Below, one piece after another: positions 22,376-27,958 of a DNA stretch of 27,958 bases. Both the position numbers and the translations under genes were made by a program. The DNA lies in NCBI GenBank assembly GCA_002366595.1, contig DFBK01000008.1, positions 1 to 27,958 of the forward strand, read 5' to 3'. This DNA is from Anaerolineales bacterium UBA3082. Its GTDB lineage: Bacteria; Chloroflexota; Anaerolineae; UBA7937. Positions within the stretch are counted from its first letter, which is position 1. Each line of letters begins with the position of its first letter. The notes under the pieces are model-generated. The model did not search any database. It saw only the letters and a list, made by a program, of their open reading frames with translations, and was not told where the DNA came from.

Positions 22376-23380
22376 ATGTTTGAGAAACAGATCGGGGTGG
22401 ACCTGGGCACGGTAAACGTTTTAGTCCATGTGGGGGGCAAAGGGATCGTCCTCCAAGAACCCTCAGTAGTGGCCCTCTCCATCCGCGATAACCGGATCGT
22501 GGCCATTGGACGGGAAGCCTTGGCTATGATGGGCCGCACTCCAGAGAGCATCGAGGTACTTCACCCTATGCGCGACGGCGTCATCGCCGACTATGTGGTC
22601 ACCGAGGCGATGCTCCGTTATTTCATCTCCGGGATCGTGGGGCGTTTCCGTCTCTTTCGCCCAGAGGTGATGATCAGCGTCCCCGTGGGGGTAACCACCG
22701 TGGAGAGCCGGGCCGTACATGATGCCGCCATCCAAGCCGGCGCCAAAAACGCCCACCTCATCCCCGAGCCTCTGGCTGCGGCCCTGGGCGCGGGGATGCC
22801 CATCCATACACCCACGGGAAACATGGTCATAAACATAGGCGGAGGGGCAAGCGAGGCCGCCGTTATCTCCATGAACGATATCGTGGTCGCCGGGTCGGTT
22901 CGTGTGGGGGGAAACCGGATGGATGACGCGATCGCCGCTTACCTGAGGCGAAAATACAACCTCATGGTAGGGGAGCGTACGGCAGAGGAGATCAAGATCG
23001 AGATAGGGAGCGCTCTACCCCTAGAAGAGGAACTGACCATGGAGGCCCGGGGACGAGATCAAGTAGCGGGGCTGCCACGGATCATCGAGGTCAGTTCTGG
23101 AGAGGTAACCGAAGCGATCGCCGAGCCCCTGGCGGCCATCGTCTCCGTAGTGAAATCCGTCCTGGAAGATACCCCACCCGAATTAGCGGCCGACATCATC
23201 GATCGGGGCATGGTGATGACCGGTGGTGGCTCCCTCCTCCGCAACATGGACCGCTACCTGGCCAAAGAAACCGGCATCCCGGCCTATCTGGCTGATCAAC
23301 CGATGGCTTGCGTGGCTCTAGGCGCTGGAAAGGCCCTGGAGAACTATCACCTCCTCAAGAAGAGCCTACCTGAACTTTAG
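22376..23380 (+). CDS. mreB: MreB-type rod-shape actin homologue
   Basis: The product has 334 residues from ATG 22376 with AGAGG about 5 bases upstream, 18 bases after atpC. It forms ATP-dependent filaments at the inner membrane that guide cell-wall synthesis. Actin-fold motifs are visible: phosphate-1 GVDLGTVNVLV, SVPVGVTTVESRAV, phosphate-2 INIGGGASEAAVIS, and VMTGGGSLLRNMDRYL in the adenosine site. No mreC or mreD is next to it. Its position at the end of the atp operon suggests shared transcription. The stop TAG shares bases with the stop of the convergent rex gene. Confidence 0.95.
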   Translation: MFEKQIGVDLGTVNVLVHVGGKGIVLQEPSVVALSIRDNRIVAIGREALAMMGRTPESIEVLHPMRDGVIADYVVTEAMLRYFISGIVGRFRLFRPEVMISVPVGVTTVESRAVHDAAIQAGAKNAHLIPEPLAAALGAGMPIHTPTGNMVINIGGGASEAAVISMNDIVVAGSVRVGGNRMDDAIAAYLRRKYNLMVGERTAEEIKIEIGSALPLEEELTMEARGRDQVAGLPRIIEVSSGEVTEAIAEPLAAIVSVVKSVLEDTPPELAADIIDRGMVMTGGGSLLRNMDRYLAKETGIPAYLADQPMACVALGAGKALENYHLLKKSLPEL

Positions 23381-24000
23381 GAACCCTCCAAGTAGTGGGT
23401 CATGCTCCGCAAGCCCACCAGGGGATCGGCCTGATAGACTTGTACCTCCTCGGGGACGTTGAGGGCCACAGGTGCGTAGTTGAGGATAGCTTTTATCCCC
23501 GAGGTCACCATAGCCGTAGCCACCTCCTGAGCATTACTGGCCGGGACGGCGATGATGCCCACCCGCAGACCCATCCGGGTTACAACCTCAGGCAGAAGGG
23601 CTACATCCATGATCTCTAGACCACCGACCCGTTTTCCTATCTTCGTCGGATCATCGTCGAAGGCGGCTACCACGTGGAAACCTGCCCTCTTGAAACCTCC
23701 ATAGCGAGCGATAGCGTGCCCTAAATCGCCTACCCCTACCAAGACCATGCCCCACTCTCTATCCACGTTCAGGATCTCCCGCAGTTTCTGGCGGAGAAAT
23801 CCCACCTGGTACCCGGTTCCCTGCTTTCCAAAGCCATCAAAATAAGAAAGGTCTTTGCGTATCTGGGCCGAACTGATCCCCAACATCTCCCCTAACTCTT
23901 GAGAGGTGATCAGCGACCCCTCCTCCAAAGTGGAGAGGGCCCGAAGATATAGGGGTAGACGCTGGACTACGATCCGGGGAACCTTCTTCCTGCCTGCCAT
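23377..24000 (-). CDS. rex: Redox-sensing transcriptional repressor Rex
   Basis: The product has 207 residues from ATG 24000, the normal Rex length. The frame is open much further (to 24258), but the upstream residues are not part of the family. Rex senses the NADH/NAD+ ratio and represses fermentative and respiratory genes when NAD+ is high. The N-terminal winged helix includes SQELGEMLGISSAQIRKDLSYFDGFGKQGTGY, a near-invariant Rex signature. The Rossmann domain has GVGDLG at 89-94 and a dinucleotide-binding AFDDDP, and the C-terminal helix supports the domain-swapped dimer. The stop overlaps the mreB stop in opposite orientation, so no terminator separates the two. A half-conserved Rex box lies after its own promoter. 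Confidence 0.95.
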   Translation of the reverse strand: MAGRKKVPRIVVQRLPLYLRALSTLEEGSLITSQELGEMLGISSAQIRKDLSYFDGFGKQGTGYQVGFLRQKLREILNVDREWGMVLVGVGDLGHAIARYGGFKRAGFHVVAAFDDDPTKIGKRVGGLEIMDVALLPEVVTRMGLRVGIIAVPASNAQEVATAMVTSGIKAILNYAPVALNVPEEVQVYQADPLVGLRSMTHYLEGS

Positions 24001-24025
24001 CCTCCTCAACCTAAATCTGTCCCTT

Positions 24026-24043
24026 TTGTGAAAAATACCACTT
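24026..24043. promoter_or_regulatory. Candidate Rex operator (autoregulation)
   Basis: The bases 24026-24043 begin with a perfect Rex half site TTGTGAA but the second half (TACCACTT) is degenerate relative to the consensus TTGTGAANNNNTTCACAA. The site covers the predicted rex transcription start, as an autoregulatory operator would. Confidence 0.4.
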
Positions 24044-24046
24044 ACT

Positions 24047-24075
24047 ATAATACCATATTTTTGCCGCTCTGGCAA
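24047..24075 (-). promoter_or_regulatory. Promoter of rex
   Basis: On the minus strand, TTGCCA (24075-24070), a 17-base spacer and TATTAT (24052-24047), about 46 bases before the ATG. No gene is seen between here and 24244. A GGGGT/ACCCC hairpin near 24165 is the only structure noticed there. Confidence 0.65.
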
Positions 24076-24244
24076 TGGGCTTTGACAAAAGATACACCCT
24101 ATGTAGGTGAAGCAGGAGCGACTTGCTCCCTTTCTAGTCTGGCATCTGATCCTCATCGCTCTGGGGGTAAAGGTGACCCCTCGCCTCCTTCGCTTTTCTC
24201 TCCCTAGTTGCCTCAGCCTGGTGGAAGCGCTATGAACCTTGTAC

Positions 24245-24308
24245 CGCTCTAATTTCATCTATTCTCTATCGGCTCTTCACAATTTCTTCACTTCTCTTCG
24301 GTAAGATA
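24245..24308 (+). promoter_or_regulatory. 64-bp promoter element, copy A (shared with 27544-27607)
   Basis: This stretch is 59/64 identical to 27544-27607. It contains TTCAC at 24276-24280 and again at 24287-24291, an 11-bp period, and ends in a -10 box TAAGAT (24302-24307) with no consensus -35. Direct repeats with 11-bp period replacing the -35 box are how OmpR/PhoB-family activators recognise promoters. The OmpR/PhoB-type regulator encoded at 24999 is the obvious candidate. Confidence 0.7.
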
Positions 24309-24331
24309 GTGGTAGAAAGGAGGTGAATCCG

Positions 24332-24811
24332 ATGACGAAGAAGAGGCTTATCCTGCTGTCCAGCGGGGCGCTGATAGTGCTACTACTGGCAGGCGTGGCC
24401 GGAGTGACAATTGTGTTCGCTGACGAGCCTACGCCCCCTGCTCCCTTTGGTTGGGGCGGCAGAGGCCGCGGCTTCGGTTTTGGCCGGGCTGGTGGCATGT
24501 GGGCGTTGTTTGACGCCGCCGCTGACGCCCTGGGGCTGACCCCTGAAGGGCTCTTCGCCGAGTCGCATGGAGGCAAGAGCCTGGACGAGATCGCTGAGGA
24601 GCAAGGCATCGAGATGGATGCGATGCAGGAAGCCATGAATGCCGCGCGAGCCGAGGCCATGCAACAGGCCATCCAGCAGGCCGTGGAAGACGGAAACATA
24701 AGTCAGGACCAGGCCGACTGGATGCTTGCGGGGCTTGAAAAGGGCTTCTTCCCTATGGGACGGGGCTTTGGCCGCGGCTGGGGCCGAGGCTGCATTCCTG
24801 CGGGCCAGTGA
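24332..24811 (+). CDS. Secreted Gly/Arg-rich DUF2680-like protein
   Basis: The product has 159 residues from ATG 24332 with AAGGAGGTGA upstream; the GTG at 24323 lies inside that ribosome binding site and is rejected. An N-terminal signal peptide or anchor (LILLSSGALIVLLLAGVAGVTIV) is followed by ADEPTPPAPF. Then come Gly-rich segments GWGGRGRGFGFGRAG and GRGFGRGWGRG flanking a central helical domain, AADALGLTPEGLFAESHGGKSLDEIAEEQGI. That matches DUF2680 proteins, which are secreted and often linked to stress or metal responses. The promoter element shared with the ABC gene, and the two-component genes next door, suggest control by that regulator. Function is unknown. Confidence 0.75.
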   Translation: MTKKRLILLSSGALIVLLLAGVAGVTIVFADEPTPPAPFGWGGRGRGFGFGRAGGMWALFDAAADALGLTPEGLFAESHGGKSLDEIAEEQGIEMDAMQEAMNAARAEAMQQAIQQAVEDGNISQDQADWMLAGLEKGFFPMGRGFGRGWGRGCIPAGQ

Positions 24812-24925
24812 CCGTGGCGCCCAGTTCCTCCTCGCTCTAAAGGCGCTGTGCTTCATCCACCCTGCGGCCGGTTGAGGAGGGCCGGCCGCGCTAGTGAGGG
24901 AGGCAGGCCCTGGGCGTACTCTCCG

Positions 24926-24960
24926 GGGGGAACGAGGCAAACTCTCGTTCCCCCTTCTCT
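24926..24960 (+). terminator. Rho-independent terminator
   Basis: GGGGGAACGAG (24926-24936) pairs with CTCGTTCCCCC (24944-24954), an 11-bp stem, followed by TTCTCT. It separates the DUF2680-like gene from the response-regulator promoter. A second, GC-only hairpin lies at 24864-24889 (GCGGCCGG/CCGGCCGC). Confidence 0.75.
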
Positions 24961-24989
24961 TTGACAGCAACCTAGCCTTAGGTTATCCT
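24961..24989 (+). promoter_or_regulatory. Promoter of the two-component operon, leaderless type
   Basis: A perfect TTGACA (24961-24966), a 17-base spacer and TATCCT (24984-24989). Nine bases separate the -10 box from the ATG, and no ribosome binding site is visible, fitting leaderless initiation. Confidence 0.75.
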
Positions 24990-24998
24990 TAGATAACT

Positions 24999-25691
24999 AT
25001 GGGCAAGAGGGTGCTAATAGCGGAGGACGATCGAGAGATAGTCAAGGTGGTGCGAGCCTATCTAGAACGGGCAGGCCTCAACGTGCTGACCGCCTACGAT
25101 GGGAACGAAGCCCTCTTCATGGCTCGGCAGGAGCGGCCAGACCTGGTCATCTTGGACCTAATGCTCCCGGAGATGGATGGGCTTGATGTCTGTCGGCACT
25201 TGCGTCGGGAATCCGACATCCCCATCATCATGCTCACCGCCCGTGTGGAGGAGGCAGATAAGTTGGTGGGCTTAGAATTGGGTGCCGATGATTACATCAC
25301 CAAGCCCTTCAGCCCGCGGGAACTGGTGGCCCGAGTGAGGGCTGTCCTCCGACGTGCCGAGAGGCCTTCAGAGCCAGAGATAATCTCCCTGGGGGAGGTA
25401 ACCATCGACCAGGGCCGCCATATGGTGAAGGTAGGGGGTAGAGAGGTGAGGTTGACCCCCACCGAGTTCGACCTCTTGACTGCATTGATGCGCCATCCAG
25501 GGCGGGTCTTCACCCGCCTCCAACTCTTGGAGATGGTTCAAGGGTATGCCTACGAAGGTTATGAACGGACCATAGATGTCCATATCAAAAATCTGCGGTG
25601 GAAGATAGAGCCCCAACCCCATGAGCCTCGCTATATCTTGACCATTCATGGGGTGGGGTACAAATTTGCGGAGGAGAAGGATGCGAGGTAG
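24999..25691 (+). CDS. OmpR/PhoB-family response regulator
   Basis: The product has 230 residues from ATG 24999. The receiver domain has the acidic pocket D10/D11, phosphorylation site D53 in DLVILDLMLPEMDG, T80 and K102 (TKPFSP). The C-terminal winged helix of the OmpR type includes LTPTEFDLLTALMRHPGRVFTRLQLLEMV and ERTIDVHIKNLRWKIE, ending in RYILTIHGVGYKF. This output domain binds direct repeats with about one DNA turn between half sites, as seen in the two 64-bp elements at 24245 and 27544. The gene overlaps the histidine kinase gene by 11 bases and is translated with it. Confidence 0.93.
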   Translation: MGKRVLIAEDDREIVKVVRAYLERAGLNVLTAYDGNEALFMARQERPDLVILDLMLPEMDGLDVCRHLRRESDIPIIMLTARVEEADKLVGLELGADDYITKPFSPRELVARVRAVLRRAERPSEPEIISLGEVTIDQGRHMVKVGGREVRLTPTEFDLLTALMRHPGRVFTRLQLLEMVQGYAYEGYERTIDVHIKNLRWKIEPQPHEPRYILTIHGVGYKFAEEKDAR

Positions 25692-27030
25692 CCTCTTCTT
25701 TAAGTTGACGGGCGGCTTCGCCTTGGTGGTTCTGGTGACCCTGGCTGGGGTTACCCTCGTGGCCTATCGGGCCATTGGCGTCGAGTTCCAACGCCTCCTG
25801 GTTAGAGGACGCATACAGGAGACTCAGGACCTCTCTTCAGCCTTGGCAGACTATTATGGGGAGCACGGAGGTTGGGAGGGGGTGGAGTGGCTGCTCTCTC
25901 GTGGGGTGCTGGCGGGGCCCAGAGGGATGCCCGGAGAGCGGATCATCCTGGCCCGGCCGGACGGTAGCGTACTCTTCGATTCCTGGCAGCGGAATGAGAG
26001 GATGGAGGGGGAACAATTGGAACGGGGCCTTCCCATCCAGCCTGAGGGCCAGACCGTGGCTCTCCTCATCACTGAGGGCCCGGGGGAGAGGATGGGTGTC
26101 TTGGAGAGGGCGTTCCTGCAGCGAGTCAACCTCTCTGTTATCCTGGCTGGGGTTTTGGGGGTGGTGATAGCCCTCCTCCTGGGAGGGCTCCTCTTCATGC
26201 AGATCACTAGGCCCTTGGGGAGGCTTAAAGATGCGGCTGGGAAGTTGGCTCAGGGGGAGCTCTCCCAGAGAGTGGAGGTGGACTCTGGCGATGAGATAGG
26301 GGAGTTGGCGCGGGCTTTTAACGAGATGGCCGAAAGTCTCCAGAGGGCCGAGAAGTTGCGGAAGAACATGGTAGCCGATATAGCCCATGAGCTCCGCACT
26401 CCTCTTGCCGTCATACGGGGCCATTTGGAGGCGTTGCAGGATGGGGTCTTTGCCCCTACCCAGGAGAATATAGGCATTATCCATGAGGAGACTCTTCTCC
26501 TCGCTCGACTGGTCGACGATCTGCGGGAACTGGCCTTGGCAGACGCCGGCCAATTGGAGATCGAAAGGGGTCCGGTGAACCTGGAGGCTCTCATCTCCAG
26601 GGTGGTGACGGGCATGAGAAAGAAAGCCTCGGAGAAGGGGGTGTTCTTGGTGGAGGAGGTGCCCGAACGGCTTCCGGAGGTGAGGGCCGATGCCCAGCGG
26701 ATCAACCAGGTGGTCTCTAACCTCCTCTCCAACGGTGTCACCTATACGCCATCAGGGGGCAAGGTAACCGTGGCCGCTGAGGAGGTAGATGGCTGGGTGG
26801 AGGTGAGGGTTACCGATACGGGCCCTGGTATCCCCCCAGAGGAGATGCCTTACCTCTTCAAACGGTTCTATCGCAGCGACAAGTCCCGCTCTCGAGTCCA
26901 GGGTGGAAGTGGGCTGGGTCTGGCTATCGCCAAACAGTTGGTGGAAGCCCATGGGGGACGGATCTGGGCGGAGAGCGAGGTGGGCCGGGGGGCCACCTTC
27001 GTCTTCACCCTCCCTTGCCAGGGCCGATAG
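25681..27030 (+). CDS. Membrane-bound sensor histidine kinase (HAMP-HisKA-HATPase)
   Basis: The product has 449 residues from ATG 25681, preceded by GAGGAGAAGG; the in-frame GTG at 25648 is inside the response-regulator gene and is rejected. Membrane helix 1 lies at residues 8-29. An extracytoplasmic domain of about 120 residues follows, then helix 2 at about 152-173. HAMP (ITRPLGRLKDAAGKLAQGEL) covers about 175-228. The H box AHELRTPL has the phospho-accepting H236. The kinase core shows an N box (NLLSNGVTYTPSGG), a G1 box (VTDTGPGIP) and a G2 box (GGSGLGLAI). It pairs with the upstream regulator. The signal is unknown, though neighbouring DUF2680 and ABC exporter genes point to an envelope or antimicrobial stress. 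Confidence 0.93.
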   Translation: MRGSLFFKLTGGFALVVLVTLAGVTLVAYRAIGVEFQRLLVRGRIQETQDLSSALADYYGEHGGWEGVEWLLSRGVLAGPRGMPGERIILARPDGSVLFDSWQRNERMEGEQLERGLPIQPEGQTVALLITEGPGERMGVLERAFLQRVNLSVILAGVLGVVIALLLGGLLFMQITRPLGRLKDAAGKLAQGELSQRVEVDSGDEIGELARAFNEMAESLQRAEKLRKNMVADIAHELRTPLAVIRGHLEALQDGVFAPTQENIGIIHEETLLLARLVDDLRELALADAGQLEIERGPVNLEALISRVVTGMRKKASEKGVFLVEEVPERLPEVRADAQRINQVVSNLLSNGVTYTPSGGKVTVAAEEVDGWVEVRVTDTGPGIPPEEMPYLFKRFYRSDKSRSRVQGGSGLGLAIAKQLVEAHGGRIWAESEVGRGATFVFTLPCQGR

Positions 27031-27200
27031 AAGAGCTCTCAACCGTTATTCGTGCGGCGTCAGCCGCCAGGACCGGATCTCGTAGACTTGAGGTCCGTGG
27101 AACTCGGCAAATACGATTGACATTTTTCTCCGGGTTTTGTGTACATTTTTGCGCGTAGAAAACGCCGTATATGTATGCGATCTCGGCAACGTTGGGATGA

Positions 27201-27383
27201 TCATGTTTACGATGGGCGTACCTCACTGCCTGGCTCCCTATGGGGGCTTATCCCCGGGGGTTCGCGGTGCTGATTGTTATTATCCGAACTGCGCCGGAAG
27301 ATAGAACATTGCAAGATGAGCTCAACGGGTACAAAGAATATGCCAGGCGGGTACGCTATCACCCATTTCCTGGCATCTGGTAG
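27201..27383 (+). pseudogene. Remnant of an isoprenylcysteine-methyltransferase-like gene
   Basis: The frame ending at TAG 27381-27383 reads VLIVIIRTAPEDRTLQDELN then GYKEYARRVRYHPFPGIW. This matches the C-terminus of ICMT-family membrane methyltransferases (RTxxEDRTLQxELxGYxEYxxxVRYRLIPGxW). Only about 60 codons remain, with a TGA at 27198-27200 just upstream and no start codon or ribosome binding site, so this is a 5'-truncated relic. The surrounding 27031-27200 holds no gene. A short GCGGC/GCCGC hairpin and a weak TTGACA-N17-TGTACA promoter-like pair are all I see there. Confidence 0.6.
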
Positions 27384-27429
27384 AAGGGTCGGCGACATCA
27401 GCCTGTATTGGAATAGTCATCTGATCAAT

Positions 27430-27450
27430 AAAGCCCAGCCGAGGCTTTTT
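27430..27450 (+). terminator. Probable rho-independent terminator
   Basis: AAAGCC (27430-27435) pairs with GGCTTT (27443-27448) around a 7-base loop and runs into TTTTT. The stem is short but the T run is good. It lies after the ICMT relic. The stretch to 27522 could encode a short CPYCG-containing peptide but has no ribosome binding site. Confidence 0.45.
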
Positions 27451-27522
27451 ATGGGTAGCCAGGGACTTACATGGGCTCATTGCCCTTACTGTGGAAAAGG
27501 GGCAGCGCAGAAGATGTTGTGA

Positions 27523-27548
27523 GAGCGCCAGGAGGTCTTGTGGCGCTC
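27523..27548 (+). terminator. GC-rich hairpin, possible terminator
   Basis: GAGCGCCA (27523-27530) pairs perfectly with TGGCGCTC (27541-27548) around a 10-base loop, followed only by TAATTTC. Its right arm runs into the start of the shared 64-bp promoter element. Confidence 0.4.
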
Positions 27549-27607
27549 TAATTTCATCTATTCTCTATCGGCCCTTCACAATTTCTTCATCTCTTTGCGG
27601 TAAGATA
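27544..27607 (+). promoter_or_regulatory. 64-bp promoter element, copy B (shared with 24245-24308)
   Basis: It carries TTCAC at 27575-27579 and TTCAT at 27586-27590, an 11-bp period, and a -10 box TAAGAT at 27601-27606. A second possible -10 box, TATAAT, lies at 27617-27622 and an inverted repeat TATGATAT/ATATCATA at 27612-27649 before the ABC gene. The whole arrangement parallels copy A. Confidence 0.7.
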
Positions 27608-27706
27608 ATAATATGATATAATTTCGTGTGATTTGTAAAACATATCATACTATTCGCACCTTTCGTGCTACAGAGAAGAGAAAGAGATGAGAGGAATAGC
27701 GGCACG

Positions 27707-27958
27707 ATGATCGAGTTAAAAGGCGTGACCAAGGTCTACAGGATGGGCGAGGTGGAGGTCCACGCCCTGCGCGACATCTCGCTGAAGATAGAGATGGGGG
27801 AGTTCATCTCCATCATGGGCCCGTCCGGCTCCGGCAAGTCCACTCTGATGAACATCATCGGTTGTCTCGACCAGCCGACTTCGGGGTCGTATTCTCTGGA
27901 AGGCATCGACGTTAGCCGGCTTAATGACAACCAGCTGGCTGAGATTCGGAATCGCAAG
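27707..27958 (+). CDS. MacB/LolD-type ABC transporter ATP-binding protein (3'-partial)
   Basis: The frame starts at ATG 27707 and runs off the window, giving 84 residues. MIELKGVTKVYRMGEVEVHALRDISLKIEMGEFISIMGPSGSGKSTLMNIIGCLDQPTSGSY carries the Walker A loop GPSGSGKST at about 39-47 and the spacing typical of LolD/MacB ATPases (VHALRDISL, LDQPTSG). Such ATPases energise export of lipoproteins or peptides, often antimicrobials, together with a FtsX-like permease, expected just downstream. No strong ribosome binding site is seen; GAGAGG is about 12 bases upstream. The shared promoter element ahead of it suggests control by the neighbouring two-component system. Confidence 0.88.
   Translation, partial: MIELKGVTKVYRMGEVEVHALRDISLKIEMGEFISIMGPSGSGKSTLMNIIGCLDQPTSGSYSLEGIDVSRLNDNQLAEIRNRK

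Noticed and set aside
23377..24258. Rex as a 293-residue protein from the longest frame
   Set aside because: The upstream residues cover the rex promoter and its operator and are not part of the Rex family; ATG 24000 gives the normal length.
24864..24889. GCGGCCGG/CCGGCCGC hairpin as terminator
   Set aside because: The stem is perfect but there is no T tract; the better terminator is at 24926-24960.
27274..27522. 82-residue ORF with a CPYCG motif
   Set aside because: It overlaps the ICMT relic in another frame, has no ribosome binding site, and its zinc-like pair is a single CxxC without a partner.

Overview
This window looks like a chromosomal segment of a bacterium, most likely a member of the Chloroflexota, possibly an uncultured and anaerobic lineage. 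That assignment is inference. It rests on secreted proteins with Thr/Pro-rich linkers and a C-terminal VYLPLIVKNY-type tail, on a Rex redox regulator, on DegV, YtxH, DUF948-like and DUF2680-like proteins, on an atpC-mreB neighbourhood, and on a GC-rich core with clear sigma70-type promoters. No phage, transposase or CRISPR array is visible.

Layout. 1-2300: the end of an Arg/Glu-repeat protein with an EF-Tu domain-2-like tail, a DUF4760-like membrane protein, a small coiled-coil ORF, and an orphan consensus promoter. 2300-5900: a secreted ComEC-like metallo-beta-lactamase lipoprotein, a CBM-like secreted protein, a concanavalin-like protein and DegV. 6000-8600: a pentapeptide-repeat protein, three tRNA genes and the NAD(P)HX repair enzyme Nnr. 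8640-12550 (minus strand): a decayed small gene, a bactofilin-like membrane protein, YtxH- and DUF948-like envelope proteins, and MnmA. 12550-13050: non-coding palindromic repeats. 13070-14830: a methyltransferase, a nitroreductase and a cyclophilin-like protein.

14850-23380 is an F1 ATP synthase operon: atpA, atpG, atpD, atpC, then mreB. It starts at atpA, with no F0 or delta genes upstream. Between atpG and atpD lies a same-strand block of four non-ATP-synthase genes (17349-20491) that is visibly AT-richer. They encode a 113-aa protein, a winged-helix-like protein, a 633-aa GHKL (Hsp90/MORC/MutL-type) ATPase and a 70-aa protein. This is the best candidate in the window for an undescribed system, perhaps a defence or DNA-linked ATPase module living inside an essential operon.

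23380-27958: the convergent redox repressor Rex, a secreted DUF2680-like protein, an OmpR/PhoB-type two-component pair, a remnant of an isoprenylcysteine-methyltransferase-like gene, and the start of a MacB/LolD-type ABC ATPase. The DUF2680-like gene and the ABC gene share a nearly identical 64-bp promoter element (59 of 64 bases), which flanks the two-component pair and suggests a small local regulon.

Several promoters place the -10 box only 9-10 bases before the ATG, which suggests leaderless transcripts. atpG appears to start at CTG.
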